64,000 nt of DNA from Chitinophaga sp. sic0106 (GTDB lineage Bacteria; Bacteroidota; Bacteroidia; Chitinophagales; Chitinophagaceae), in the NCBI RefSeq assembly GCF_019219075.1, contig NZ_JAHUWJ010000016.1:62001-126000 (forward strand), read 5' to 3'. The translations under genes were made by a program, and so were the position numbers. Below are positions 17,123 through 26,657 of this stretch, piece after piece. The notes beneath the pieces were generated by a model. The model saw only the letters and a program-made list of their open reading frames with translations, was not told the DNA's origin and did no database searches. Numbering within the stretch: the stretch's first letter is position 1; every line of letters begins with the position of its first letter.

Positions 17123-18664
17123 ATGTCCAATAAAGATGCATTTCTCGCCAGCATTCAGAAAGGATATACCTTCAAAGGTGAACATTTCAAATTGGGTTGC
17201 GCAATGCTGGATGGTGAAGTTGTTGCCGGCGCAGACGTTAATCTCCCCCTGAAAACCATGAACAGACATGGTTTGATTGCAGGTGCCACCGGCACCGGTA
17301 AAACAAAAACCTTACAGATCATTGCCGAGGGCCTGAGCGACGCCAGCATACCGGTATTGCTCATGGACATCAAAGGCGACTTAAGCGGCATAGCCGCTGC
17401 CGGCACTGATAACCCAAAGATCCAGGAAAGATACCAGCTGATCGGGGGTACCTGGAGCCCTGCCGCCTACCCCGCTGAATTACTCAGCCTGAGCGATGAA
17501 AAAGGCGTGCGTTTACGCGCCACCGTTAGTGAGTTTGGTCCGATTCTCCTATCAAAAATTCTGGAGCTGAACGATACACAGGCAGGGCTGGTAGCCATGC
17601 TATTCAAATATTGCGACGATAATAAACTACCGCTGCTGGACCTGAAGGACTTCAAAAAAGTGCTGCAATTCGCCAGTGCAGAAGGTAAAGCGGAATTAGA
17701 AAAAGAATATGGGAAGATATCCACCACCTCTACCGGCACGGTGCTGCGTAAAGTAATAGAGCTGGAACAGCAGGGAGCCGCCCTGTTTTTCGGTGAAAAA
17801 TCTTTCGAAGTGGATGACCTCATGCGCATCAGCGACGATGGCCGCGGTATGATATCCATCCTGCGGGTAAGCGATATACAGGACAAGCCTAAACTGTTTT
17901 CTACGTTTATGCTTAGCCTGCTGGCAGAATTATACGCCACCCTTCCGGAAGAAGGAGATATGGATAAACCCAAGCTGGTAATGTTTATTGACGAGGCACA
18001 CCTCATCTTCAACGAAGCCAGCGATGCCCTGCTCAAACAAATCGATACCATCATCAAACTGATACGCTCTAAAGGCGTGGGCATATTTTTCTGTACGCAA
18101 AACCCCATGGACGTTCCAGCCTCCGTGCTCGGTCAACTCGGTCTGAAAGTACAGCACGCCCTGCGCGCCTTCACTGCAAACGATCGTAAAGCGATTAAAC
18201 AAACTGCGGAAAACTATCCGTCCTCGGATTTTTATAAAACAGATGAATTACTGACCCAGATAGGGATCGGGCAGGCACTCATCACCTGCCTCGATGAAAA
18301 AGGCGTGCCTACTCCCCTCGCGGCCACCATGCTGGTATCCCCGCGGAGCCGGATGGACGTACTCACTGAAGGCGAAATAGACGCCCTGATCACCAACTCC
18401 AAACTGGTGAAAAAATATAGTGAAACAATCGACAGCGATAGTGCCTACGAAATACTTACCGCCAAACTGGAAGAAGCCGCCGAAAAAACGGCTGCCGCTC
18501 CTGCCAAAACAGGAAAGGTGAAAGAAGAAAAGTCGGTACTCGACCAGGTACTCGACAGCAGCGTAGCCAAACAGGTAGGCCGTACCGCCGCCAATATGAT
18601 CACACGCAGCCTCCTGGGCGCGCTGGGGCTTGGCGGAAGAAGTAAAAAGAAAAGCTGGTTTTAA
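17123..18664 (+). CDS. HerA-like / DUF853 family NTPase
   Basis: A 513-aa P-loop ATPase with Walker A GATGTGKT (54-61), Walker B LVMFIDEAHLIF, and a later FFCTQNPMDVP motif, the pattern of the DUF853 (YjgR-like) branch of the HerA/FtsK superfamily. The C-terminus is a lysine/alanine-rich linker and a basic tail (GGRSKKKSWF). I chose ATG 17123 (MSNKDAFLAS), since the longer reading from a TTG runs through the preceding hairpin. Function is unclear; DNA or protein translocation is typical of the superfamily. The oxidoreductase gene starts 23 bp later. Confidence 0.87.
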   Translation: MSNKDAFLASIQKGYTFKGEHFKLGCAMLDGEVVAGADVNLPLKTMNRHGLIAGATGTGKTKTLQIIAEGLSDASIPVLLMDIKGDLSGIAAAGTDNPKIQERYQLIGGTWSPAAYPAELLSLSDEKGVRLRATVSEFGPILLSKILELNDTQAGLVAMLFKYCDDNKLPLLDLKDFKKVLQFASAEGKAELEKEYGKISTTSTGTVLRKVIELEQQGAALFFGEKSFEVDDLMRISDDGRGMISILRVSDIQDKPKLFSTFMLSLLAELYATLPEEGDMDKPKLVMFIDEAHLIFNEASDALLKQIDTIIKLIRSKGVGIFFCTQNPMDVPASVLGQLGLKVQHALRAFTANDRKAIKQTAENYPSSDFYKTDELLTQIGIGQALITCLDEKGVPTPLAATMLVSPRSRMDVLTEGEIDALITNSKLVKKYSETIDSDSAYEILTAKLEEAAEKTAAAPAKTGKVKEEKSVLDQVLDSSVAKQVGRTAANMITRSLLGALGLGGRSKKKSWF

Positions 18665-18687
18665 CATCATAAACATTTTCACAACTC

Positions 18688-19737
18688 ATGAGTAAAGTTA
18701 TTAAGGTTGGGATATGCTCCTTTGGCATGTCAGGACAAATTTTCCACGCACCGTTTATTCACGTAAATCCAAACTTCGAATTCACCGCCGTAGTGGAAAG
18801 AAGTAAACACCTCGCCGCTGCCAAATACCCGGGCGTAAAAGTATATGCCAGTGTAGATGATATGGTAAAAGATCCTTCGCTGGACCTGATCGTAGTGAAC
18901 ACGCCAAATTACACCCACTACGACTACGCCAAAACCGCGCTGGACGCCGGCAAGCACGTGGTAGTAGAAAAACCTTTTACTGTGCATAACCAGGAAGCAC
19001 AGGAGCTGATAGAACTTGCCGCTTCCAAAGGCCTGCTGCTGAGTGTGTACCATAACCGCCGCTACGACAGCGACTATAACGTAGTAAAAAGCGTCATTAA
19101 TTCCGGCGTACTCGGTGATGTACTCGAATTTGAAATACATTACGACCGCTTCAAGGAAGAGCTGAGCTACAAAAAACATAAAGAAGGAAACCTACCCGGC
19201 ACCGGTGCGCTGTATGATCTTGGCAGCCACCTGATTGACCAGGCACTGACTATATTCGGCATGCCACGTAAGCTGTGGGCAGATATCCGCATCATTCGTA
19301 AAGACTCCGTAGTAGACGATTATTTTGAGCTGGTGCTGTATTACGATTTCCTGCGCGTACGCCTGAAATCAAGCTATCTGGTAAGAGAAGCCCTGCCTGC
19401 CTATCAGGTTCATGGCCGTATCGGTTCATTCATTAAGAGCAAATCAGATATACAGGAGGCGCAGCTGCAACGTGGCCTTATGCCCGACAGTCCGGACTGG
19501 GGCGCCGAAGCGCCGCATGAATGGGGCCTGCTGCACACCACCATCAACGGCAAAACTGTGAAAGAATATGTGCCAGGTGGTAACGGCAATTATATGGGTT
19601 ACTATAACGGTATATATGAAGCGATTGCAAACGGAGCGCCTAATCCTGTGAGTGGTGCAGATGGAGCGAATGTGGTGCGGGTGATTGAAGCGGCGTTTGA
19701 AAGTAGTAACAGTGGCAAGGTAGTGCCGATACATTAA
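18688..19737 (+). CDS. Gfo/Idh/MocA family oxidoreductase
   Basis: A 349-aa NAD(P)-dependent dehydrogenase. The Rossmann fold begins with GICSFGMSGQIFHAPFI; the family's lysine is in VVEKPFT; the C-terminal domain includes the DLGSHLIDQAL active-site helix. Substrates in this family are sugars, inositols or related polyols and cannot be assigned here. It is downstream of the HerA-like ATPase by 23 bp, probably cotranscribed, but no functional link is apparent. Confidence 0.9.
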   Translation: MSKVIKVGICSFGMSGQIFHAPFIHVNPNFEFTAVVERSKHLAAAKYPGVKVYASVDDMVKDPSLDLIVVNTPNYTHYDYAKTALDAGKHVVVEKPFTVHNQEAQELIELAASKGLLLSVYHNRRYDSDYNVVKSVINSGVLGDVLEFEIHYDRFKEELSYKKHKEGNLPGTGALYDLGSHLIDQALTIFGMPRKLWADIRIIRKDSVVDDYFELVLYYDFLRVRLKSSYLVREALPAYQVHGRIGSFIKSKSDIQEAQLQRGLMPDSPDWGAEAPHEWGLLHTTINGKTVKEYVPGGNGNYMGYYNGIYEAIANGAPNPVSGADGANVVRVIEAAFESSNSGKVVPIH

Positions 19738-19747
19738 TATTTTAGAT

Positions 19748-19840
19748 CGAAGGTCTTCGCTCTAATCCGGGCTGGCGGTCGCTCCTGCGACGGCCGGCCC
19801 ATTAAGGGAAGCAGCAGATCTTGCCATCGAAAGTGCGAAG
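19748..19840. repeat. Intergenic hairpins between the oxidoreductase and recQ ends
   Basis: Main stem 19769-19782 with 19787-19800 (14 positions, one G/G mismatch, one wobble, 4-base loop). It is flanked by cttcgc (19755-19760) and gcgaag (19835-19840), which can pair as an outer arm. Lies between convergent genes; probably acts in termination, although no clean U-run is seen. Confidence 0.5.
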
Positions 19841-19848
19841 CTCTCTTT

Positions 19849-21747
19849 TTACGGTTTAGTTAAACGCCCTTCCCCATCTCTCCTGATCAACCCCTCACTC
19901 TCCAGAAACTTCAGTACCTCCATCAGGTTGGACCTGCTGACGTCCGCCATTTGTGTTTCCACACCAGCGATGGTTACCGGTTCAGCGAGTAATGATATAA
20001 CGTGATCGGATATACGTTTAAATGCAACCGCATCCAGCGCTGTTGCTTTCTTTTTAAGGCAGGTATCGCAGACGCCGCAGGGTGGCGTGCCGGTTTCCCC
20101 AAAGTATTGCACAAGGAGCTGTGTTCGGCAGGTATCACGGTTACGTACATACGAAAATGCCGCTTCCAGGCGATCGGTATATACTTTACGACGCACTTCC
20201 ACCCTGGCCATGTTTACCCGCAGATTAGCAGCGGATACACGTTCCTGCAGGAAGCAGAGCTGTGGCTCATCGCGACGTGGATAATATTTCATAATACCAA
20301 ACTGATGCAGCTGTTGCAGCATCGCCTGTATTTCATCTTCTTCGATCAGCAACAGTCGGCTGATCTGTTTTTCGTAGATAGGAACGGCGGTATCGAAAAT
20401 CCCCTCGTAGGTGCGCAGTAGTGTTTGTATGAGTTCTGCCAGCGCGGGATAAGCATCTTCAAACTCATATAAAGAAGTTTTATTGGTGACGAACTCGCCC
20501 CGTGAAGGCAGCAGCACGCTTTCGCTCACCTGTAACACGCCTTCCTGTTCCAGCAGGCGTATGGCGCTGTAAGCGATGGTGAGATTCAGCTGAAAAACCC
20601 TGGCGAAATCGTTGATATCAAAATCAAAGTACACACCTTCACCGGCGCCTATAGGCACTTGCAGGTAGTTCACGATGCATTGGTATACTTCCCTGATTTG
20701 TTCCAGTGTAGGAAATTGCAACGCAATTCGTGCATGCATTTCCGTTAGTTCATTTTCATTCCAGAGCAGAACGGCATAGGCTTTTTCTTCATCACGGCCG
20801 GCACGACCAGCTTCCTGGTAATAGGCTTCCAGGCTGTCGGGCACATCGTAATGCACGACCACCCGCACATCCGGCTTATCGATTCCCATACCGAAGGCGT
20901 TGGTACACACCATAATCCGGGTGTCGTTATTGATCCAGTTTTCCTGGCGCTGCGCCCTTTCGGCCTGTGGTAGTCCGGCGTGATAATAGCTGGCGGAAAT
21001 CCCCTGCAACTGCAGCAGGTTAGCGATTTCACGGGTACGCTTGCGGTTGCGGCAGTAAACTACGCCGCAGCCTGGCACACGATCCAGAATATGTTTGATT
21101 TTGTCAATCTTGGTAGTTTCTTCCAGCACACTATAGGATAGATTAGCGCGGGCAAAGGATTTGCGGAAGATGCGCGCCTCTTTCATCAGCAGCTTATCGC
21201 ATATGTCTGTTTGCACTTTCGGTGTAGCCGAGGCCGTTAGGGCCAGTACCGGTATATCCGGAAAGTAGCTGCGGATATCGGCGATCAGCAAATAGGCGGG
21301 GCGGAAATCGTACCCCCACTGGGAAATACAATGTGCCTCGTCTACCGCCAGCAGGTTTACATTTAAGCCATCGCAATAGGTTTGAAACAGTTTGCTTTGC
21401 AGGCGTTCCGGAGATACGTACAGGAATTTGCAACCACCGCGGCGTGCCGCTTCCATGGCTCGTTCTACTTCTTTGTAATGCATGCCGGAGTAGATGCAGT
21501 AGGCGCTGATGCCTCGCCGTTTCAGGTTGGCCACCTGATCTTTCATGAGTGCGATGAGGGGTGTGACAACCAGGCACAGGCCGGGTTTCATCATAGCCGG
21601 CACCTGAAAGCAAATAGATTTACCTCCACCAGTAGGCAGTAATGCAAGCGTGTCGTTTCCCTCCAGCACCGACCTTACAATATCTTCCTGTAATGGCCGG
21701 AACTGATCATATCCCCAATATTGCTTTAATACATCTACAGGCTCCAA
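19849..21747 (-). CDS. recQ: RecQ-family ATP-dependent DNA helicase
   Basis: A 632-aa 3'-5' helicase. Walker A is TGGGKS (39-44), the DEAH box is at 136-139, and helicase motifs IV-VI follow (VVYCRNRKRTREIA, GMGIDKPDVR, QEAGRAGRD). The zinc-binding cysteines are in CRTQLL and CGVCDTC, then a winged-helix RQC domain. The C-terminal HRDC domain seen in long RecQ proteins is missing, as in several shorter paralogues. The first codon is TTG; no ATG occurs between it and the upstream in-frame stop. Confidence 0.93.
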   Translation of the reverse strand: MEPVDVLKQYWGYDQFRPLQEDIVRSVLEGNDTLALLPTGGGKSICFQVPAMMKPGLCLVVTPLIALMKDQVANLKRRGISAYCIYSGMHYKEVERAMEAARRGGCKFLYVSPERLQSKLFQTYCDGLNVNLLAVDEAHCISQWGYDFRPAYLLIADIRSYFPDIPVLALTASATPKVQTDICDKLLMKEARIFRKSFARANLSYSVLEETTKIDKIKHILDRVPGCGVVYCRNRKRTREIANLLQLQGISASYYHAGLPQAERAQRQENWINNDTRIMVCTNAFGMGIDKPDVRVVVHYDVPDSLEAYYQEAGRAGRDEEKAYAVLLWNENELTEMHARIALQFPTLEQIREVYQCIVNYLQVPIGAGEGVYFDFDINDFARVFQLNLTIAYSAIRLLEQEGVLQVSESVLLPSRGEFVTNKTSLYEFEDAYPALAELIQTLLRTYEGIFDTAVPIYEKQISRLLLIEEDEIQAMLQQLHQFGIMKYYPRRDEPQLCFLQERVSAANLRVNMARVEVRRKVYTDRLEAAFSYVRNRDTCRTQLLVQYFGETGTPPCGVCDTCLKKKATALDAVAFKRISDHVISLLAEPVTIAGVETQMADVSRSNLMEVLKFLESEGLIRRDGEGRLTKP

Positions 21748-21782
21748 TATAAAGTGTGGTGTTGGTTATGCGCAATTTACCA

Positions 21783-23888
21783 TTAATTGGTGACTCTTTT
21801 GTAGCGCAGCCTTACTGAGTTCACTGCCAGTATCACATCAGAGAGTCCCATTACACCTGCGCCCATGATAGGATTCAGGAATCCCAGCGCTGCAAATGGA
21901 ATGGCGATAATGTTATAAATAAAGGCCCAAAAAAGGTTTTGTTTTATGGTGAGATAGGTATGCTTTCCGAGGCCCAGCGCCAGCGGGAGTGCATTGAGGT
22001 GGTTATTCAGCAGTACCACATTGGCACTCTGCATGGCTACCTGTGTGGCATCGCTGAGGGATATCCCGATGGTGGCTTTCGACAGGGCAGGTGCATCGTT
22101 GATACCATCGCCTACCATGGCGGTAGGGGAGGTTTCCATGAGCATGGTGATCTGTTGCAGCTTTTGTGCGGGACTTTGTTCCGCGTATATTTCTGTGATA
22201 CCTACCTGTGCTGCCAGTCCGCGGCATTTGCGCAGGGTATCACCGCTGAGCAGTATAGGTTTGATCCCCATCTTCACCAGCTCCCCTATTACAGTGGCGG
22301 CTTCCGGGCGGATTTCGTCGATGAAGTCGATCCAGCCTATGAGGGCACCATTTTTTAAGAGGTAGAGGTTGTGGCTGTCGTCAGTGGCGGCGCTGCCGGC
22401 CATTTTAAACGAGCCGAGTTGCCATTCGTTGCCGGCTTTATCGCTTGCCCGCATACCCAGGCCTTTATGCTCACGCACCTGTTGCAAAGGATGTTCTCCG
22501 GCAGATTTCCAGTGCTGCACAATAGAGCGGGCGATGGGGTGGGAAGAATATTTTTCCAGGCTGTATACTACCTGTTTAAATTCAGTTTCTGTAAGCTGTT
22601 CGTAGTGATAGGCCCCCATTTGCAGCTTACCGGTGGTAAGGGTACCGGTTTTATCAAATACGATCTGGCGGATATCTTTAAAGAGTTCCAGCGTGTGGCC
22701 ACCCTTAATGAGGATACCATTTTTAGCGGCGCGGCCCAGGCCTACCATCACGGCTGCCGGGGTAGCCAATCCCATGGCGCAGGGGCATGCTATAACGAGT
22801 ACGGCTATACTACGCATCATGGCAACGCCAAAGGTAGTATGGCCAATAAAGTACCAGCCGAGAAAGGTTACCAGTGCAATGGAGAGTACCAGCGGCACAA
22901 AAATGGCACTGATGCGGTCTGCCAGCTTCTGCATCGGTGGCTTATCGTTCTGGGCTTGCTTTACGAGCTCAATGATATAGGATAATACCGTATCCTTTCC
23001 TGTGGCGGTAATGAAAACTTTGACACTGCCATCTTCCAGAATAGTACCACCTATTACTTTATCCTTTTCTTTTTTGGCTACCGGCTCACTTTCTCCGGTG
23101 ATCATGGATTCATCTACGAGGCCATTCCCCCAGTAAACAGTGCCATCCATAGGTATTTTTTCACCGGTATTCACCAGTACGCAGTCGCCCGTTTTAAGCG
23201 TGCGGTTATCCACTTCATGAATGTGTTCATGGCCATTTTCAGTGTGTAGGAGTCGCGCGGTGGTAACCTGCATTTTCGCCAGGTCTGTTATGGCAGATGT
23301 TGTTTGTTTCACGGAACGTTCTTCCAACCAGTTTCCGAGAAATACGAGGGTGAGGATGGCTGCGGTAGTTTCATAAAACAGGTAACTATGGTCCTGGTAG
23401 ATGATAGTGCCAACGAAGCTGTACACAAACGCAGCGGTGGCGCCCAGCGTTACCAGCACGTCCATATTGGCCATTCTGTTCATCAGACTCCTGATGGCGC
23501 TTTTACCGAAGTGCAGCATACCGGTGATGTATACCGGCAGCGTTAATGCCAACTGCACATATGGATGATGCAGCCATGGCCAGTTTATCCACATATGCAG
23601 CATCAGGGGCAGGGTAAATATGAGGCAGAAAATGAATTTAAAAGAGAGGGTACTGTAGGGCGATACGCGGGCTGGTGCCTGATCAGGCAATACCACCCGG
23701 AATCCCATCTGATTAATCCCTTCGAGTACGGCAGCAGAATCGCCGCCGGCAGGCAGGTTAAAGCTTACTTCTTCAGTGGCAAAACTGACGTTTACTTCCT
23801 GCATTCCTTTTTTCTCCAGGTATTTGGATACACTAAGTGCACAATTGGTGCAATGCATTCCTTCTACCTTGCAGCTTATTGGTGTCAT
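21783..23888 (-). CDS. copA: Copper-type heavy-metal P1B-ATPase
   Basis: A 701-aa pump. The N-terminal metal-binding domain has GMHCTNC (10-16). Membrane helices carry the CPC metal site (368-370); cytosolic motifs are TGES (264-267), the phosphorylated DKTGT (412-416) and GDGINDAPAL. CPC with a single HMA domain points to Cu(I) export. A short histidine-rich stretch (GHEHIHE, 219-225) sits between helices and the actuator domain. I chose ATG 23888, because a -7 box lies just above it and a longer reading would add a non-conserved leader. No copper chaperone gene is adjacent. Confidence 0.93.
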   Translation of the reverse strand: MTPISCKVEGMHCTNCALSVSKYLEKKGMQEVNVSFATEEVSFNLPAGGDSAAVLEGINQMGFRVVLPDQAPARVSPYSTLSFKFIFCLIFTLPLMLHMWINWPWLHHPYVQLALTLPVYITGMLHFGKSAIRSLMNRMANMDVLVTLGATAAFVYSFVGTIIYQDHSYLFYETTAAILTLVFLGNWLEERSVKQTTSAITDLAKMQVTTARLLHTENGHEHIHEVDNRTLKTGDCVLVNTGEKIPMDGTVYWGNGLVDESMITGESEPVAKKEKDKVIGGTILEDGSVKVFITATGKDTVLSYIIELVKQAQNDKPPMQKLADRISAIFVPLVLSIALVTFLGWYFIGHTTFGVAMMRSIAVLVIACPCAMGLATPAAVMVGLGRAAKNGILIKGGHTLELFKDIRQIVFDKTGTLTTGKLQMGAYHYEQLTETEFKQVVYSLEKYSSHPIARSIVQHWKSAGEHPLQQVREHKGLGMRASDKAGNEWQLGSFKMAGSAATDDSHNLYLLKNGALIGWIDFIDEIRPEAATVIGELVKMGIKPILLSGDTLRKCRGLAAQVGITEIYAEQSPAQKLQQITMLMETSPTAMVGDGINDAPALSKATIGISLSDATQVAMQSANVVLLNNHLNALPLALGLGKHTYLTIKQNLFWAFIYNIIAIPFAALGFLNPIMGAGVMGLSDVILAVNSVRLRYKRVTN

Positions 23889-23895
23889 CTTAACA

Positions 23896-23903
23896 CAAAG
23901 GTA
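23896..23903 (-). promoter_or_regulatory. -7 box (TACCTTTG) of copA
   Basis: Full match to TAnnTTTG on the minus strand, only 7 bp before the ATG, which predicts a transcript with almost no leader and supports the shorter start. Confidence 0.5.
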
Positions 23904-24037
23904 CCGCTGTATCGATTTCCACTTAAAATTATTAATGCAACATGGCATCAAAACACTCACATCTTACTAATTATTAATATTTTATGAATAATCATATAAC
24001 ACATACAACCTGTACGGTAATTAGCCAAAAAATGCAA

Positions 24038-24045
24038 TAAATTTG
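24038..24045 (+). promoter_or_regulatory. Possible -7 box (TAAATTTG) of tsaE
   Basis: Full match 3 bp before the tsaE ATG at 24049. If used, the mRNA would be leaderless; otherwise it is a chance match. Confidence 0.3.
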
Positions 24046-24048
24046 TTG

Positions 24049-24486
24049 ATGCAATGGACATTTTCACAGGATGAACTACCGGAAATAGCGAAAGATTTCT
24101 GGAGGCAATATGGCGATAAGCAGGTATTTACGCTTGAAGGCCCGATGGGTGCTGGTAAAACCACCCTGGTAAAGGCACTTTGTGCGGCGGCAGGCGTGGA
24201 AGATACTACTGCCAGTCCTACATTTTCGATCATCAACGAATACAACTACCGCGATGCAGCCGGTAAAACCCGCCGGATCTACCACCTGGACTTATACCGG
24301 CTGAAGGATGAGGATGAGGCGATAACCGCTGGTGTGGAAGATACTATCTATCAGGATGCGGTAAGTTTTATAGAATGGCCGCAGGTGATTGAATCATTAT
24401 TGCCGGAAGACACGGTGCATCTGGAGTTGCGTGTGCTGCCTGATCAAAAAAGACAGTTGACCGAAGCGGGCACACGAAACAAATGA
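24049..24486 (+). CDS. tsaE: tRNA threonylcarbamoyladenosine biosynthesis ATPase TsaE
   Basis: A 145-aa P-loop ATPase with Walker A GPMGAGKTT (31-39), the SPTFSIINEY motif and a DLYRLKDEDE segment, all typical of TsaE. It supports the TsaB/TsaC/TsaD complex that makes t6A37 on ANN-decoding tRNAs. ATG 24049 is preferred over two TTG codons directly upstream. The alanine dehydrogenase gene follows after 48 bp. Confidence 0.94.
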   Translation: MQWTFSQDELPEIAKDFWRQYGDKQVFTLEGPMGAGKTTLVKALCAAAGVEDTTASPTFSIINEYNYRDAAGKTRRIYHLDLYRLKDEDEAITAGVEDTIYQDAVSFIEWPQVIESLLPEDTVHLELRVLPDQKRQLTEAGTRNK

Positions 24487-24488
24487 TG

Positions 24489-24496
24489 TATCTTTG
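24489..24496 (+). promoter_or_regulatory. -7 box (TATCTTTG) of the alanine dehydrogenase gene
   Basis: Full match to TAnnTTTG beginning 2 bp after the tsaE stop and 38 bp before the next start, so ald may have its own promoter. Confidence 0.5.
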
Positions 24497-24534
24497 ATAG
24501 TTACCTTTTAAAACAGAACAACAACTCTGACCGT

Positions 24535-25752
24535 ATGGAGCATAGGCAAAAACCTGTAGTGAGTGCTGGCTTTAGTTATTCACCACTGGAAGAAACGCTG
24601 GACATACCAACCAAAAATTCCCGTTTATTCATCGGTATCCCAAAAGAATCTTCTTTCCAGGAAAACCGTATCGCACTTACCCCGGATGCAGTAAGCATTC
24701 TGGCGGCACAAGGCCATCATATTGTGGTGGAACATAAGGCCGGCGATGCTAGTCACTATTACGACACTGATTACTCTGAAGCAGGTGCCGAAATCGTGTA
24801 CGACCGCAAGGAAGTATTCAAAGCGGAAATCATTCTTAAATCAGCCCCCCTCACCGATGAGGAAATAGAGCTGCTGCACCCGCACCAGATCGTCATTTCA
24901 CCCATTCACCTGGCTGCCCTCAAAGCCTACCAGGTGCAAAAGATGATGGACAAACGCATTACCCTGCTCTCTTTCGAGAACCTGAAAGATGATGCCGGCA
25001 CCTATCCCATCGTACGCGCGATGAGTGAAATTGCCGGTGGGGCCGTAATGCTGATTGCAGGGCAATACCTCAGCAATGATAATAAAGGAAAAGGTATACT
25101 GCTGGGCGGTATTACCGGTATCCCTCCTACCAAAGTGGTGATTATCGGCGCAGGAATTGTAGGCGAATTTGCCGCCCGTACCGCTATGGCACTGGGCGCA
25201 TCCGTTAAGGTGTTCGATAACAATATCTATAAACTCAAGCGTTTACAGAATAATATCGGTGTTCGTGTATTCACATCCGTTATACACCCTAAGGTGCTGG
25301 CTGAACAGTTACGCAATGCCGATGTAGCCGTGGGTGCGCTTTCCAGCCAGAGTGGCCGCACGCCGATTGTGGTATCGGAATCCATGGTGAGCAATATGAA
25401 AGCGGGGTCTGTTATTGTAGATGTCAGTATTGACCGGGGTGGTTGCTTCGAAACATCTGAAATTACCACCCATGAAAATCCGGTTTTCAAAAAGTACGAT
25501 GTGGTGCATTATTGCGTACCCAACATCCCTTCAGGATTTGCCAGAACCGCTTCTGAAGCCATTTCCAATGTACTGATGCCTTTGCTCGTAGAAGCTGCTG
25601 ATGACGGCGGATTTGAAAACCTGGTATGGATCAAACGTGGTGTTAGAAACGGTATCTATCTCTATAAAGGAGCCCTTACCAACTACCATTTAAGTGAGAA
25701 ATTCAAGCTGAAATATACAGACCTGGAGCTGCTGCTGGCAGTGAAGGGATAG
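24535..25752 (+). CDS. ald: Alanine dehydrogenase
   Basis: NAD-dependent enzyme interconverting alanine and pyruvate plus ammonia. The 405-aa protein has the AlaDH/PNT N-terminal domain (IPKESSFQENRIALTP, the substrate lysine in ILKSAP near 102) and the Rossmann domain with VVIIGAGIVGEFAA, then VDVSIDRGGCFETS and VPNIPSGFARTAS. It is ~30 residues longer at the N-terminus than typical AlaDH (~370 aa), a tail of low conservation. The transhydrogenase alpha subunit is an alternative, but no partner subunit is present. Confidence 0.92.
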   Translation: MEHRQKPVVSAGFSYSPLEETLDIPTKNSRLFIGIPKESSFQENRIALTPDAVSILAAQGHHIVVEHKAGDASHYYDTDYSEAGAEIVYDRKEVFKAEIILKSAPLTDEEIELLHPHQIVISPIHLAALKAYQVQKMMDKRITLLSFENLKDDAGTYPIVRAMSEIAGGAVMLIAGQYLSNDNKGKGILLGGITGIPPTKVVIIGAGIVGEFAARTAMALGASVKVFDNNIYKLKRLQNNIGVRVFTSVIHPKVLAEQLRNADVAVGALSSQSGRTPIVVSESMVSNMKAGSVIVDVSIDRGGCFETSEITTHENPVFKKYDVVHYCVPNIPSGFARTASEAISNVLMPLLVEAADDGGFENLVWIKRGVRNGIYLYKGALTNYHLSEKFKLKYTDLELLLAVKG

Positions 25753-25766
25753 TCATTTTATAAACG

Positions 25767-25831
25767 AAAAAGGTCCGGCACCATCAGTGCCGGACCTTTT
25801 TGTTAGTCCCGGGGCACGGGACTAACAAAAA
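25767..25831. terminator. Bidirectional terminator fused to a second hairpin
   Basis: Hairpin 1: perfect 15-bp arms (25767-25781 with 25787-25801), A5 on one flank and T5 on the other, hence a terminator in both directions for ald and uppP. Hairpin 2: perfect 15-bp arms (25797-25811 with 25817-25831). The T5 at 25797-25801 belongs to both. Hairpin 2 directly abuts the uppP stop codon (25832-25834). Confidence 0.88.
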
Positions 25832-26632
25832 TTATAACTCTAATTTATATCCCATTAAAATGGCAATGATAATAGCCAGTCCTACCACAATTCTATAATA
25901 CCCCCACATTTTAAACCCAAACTTTTTCAGGGAGTCGATAAAGAATTTTATGGCGATCATAGCCACCACAAAAGCCACAGCGTTCCCTATCAGCAACAGG
26001 TTCAGCTTATCGGGGTTGGCCATGAGCAGTTCACGTCCTTTCAGAATTTTGTAGCCGGTAGCTGCCGCCATAGTAGGCACCGCCAGGAAAAAGGAGAATT
26101 CAGCGGCTACATTGCGGGTGAGCTTTTGCTGCATACCGCCAATGATAGAAGCCGCACTGCGGCTTACGCCCGGAATCATGGCAATACACTGGTAAAACCC
26201 GATGCGCAGGGCAGTGAACAGGTTGATCTTTTCATCGGAGTCGATCGTTGGCTGCTTAAACCAGTTATCCACAAACAGCAGCACCACGCCACCGAGTAAC
26301 AACGTAACACCTACGGTGAGCGGACTTTCCAGCATCTGGTCAATAAAATCGCTAAACAGATAGCCGCAGATTAATGCCGGCAGTACCGCCACGAACAGCT
26401 TCACGTAAAAGTTCAGCCGGTTTTTATCGAATACAAAGAATTTTTTCCAATAAAGCACCACTACCGCCAGGATTGCACCCAGCTGGATACATACTTCAAA
26501 TAGTTTGGTGAATTCGTCCTTATTAATACCAAGCAGGGAGCTTACGATGATCATATGGCCAGTGGAAGATACCGGCAGAAACTCCGTTAATCCTTCTACT
26601 ATCGCAATAATGATAGCCTGAAAAAGCGTCAT
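25832..26632 (-). CDS. uppP: Undecaprenyl-diphosphatase UppP (BacA)
   Basis: Integral membrane phosphatase that recycles the lipid carrier for peptidoglycan and O-antigen synthesis. The 266-aa protein has the two BacA signatures, EGLTEFLPVSSTGH (13-26) and PGVSRSA (154-160), and about 8 membrane segments. It follows ftsX and DUF3098 on the same strand, an order common in Bacteroidota that links division and wall synthesis. Confidence 0.96.
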   Translation of the reverse strand: MTLFQAIIIAIVEGLTEFLPVSSTGHMIIVSSLLGINKDEFTKLFEVCIQLGAILAVVVLYWKKFFVFDKNRLNFYVKLFVAVLPALICGYLFSDFIDQMLESPLTVGVTLLLGGVVLLFVDNWFKQPTIDSDEKINLFTALRIGFYQCIAMIPGVSRSAASIIGGMQQKLTRNVAAEFSFFLAVPTMAAATGYKILKGRELLMANPDKLNLLLIGNAVAFVVAMIAIKFFIDSLKKFGFKMWGYYRIVVGLAIIIAILMGYKLEL

Positions 26633-26657
26633 GAAAAAATAATATGGTTAATAGTGA

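Noticed and set aside
21783-23960. Longer start for copA at 23960
   Set aside because: A -7 box and the usual start of the metal-binding domain both point to 23888.
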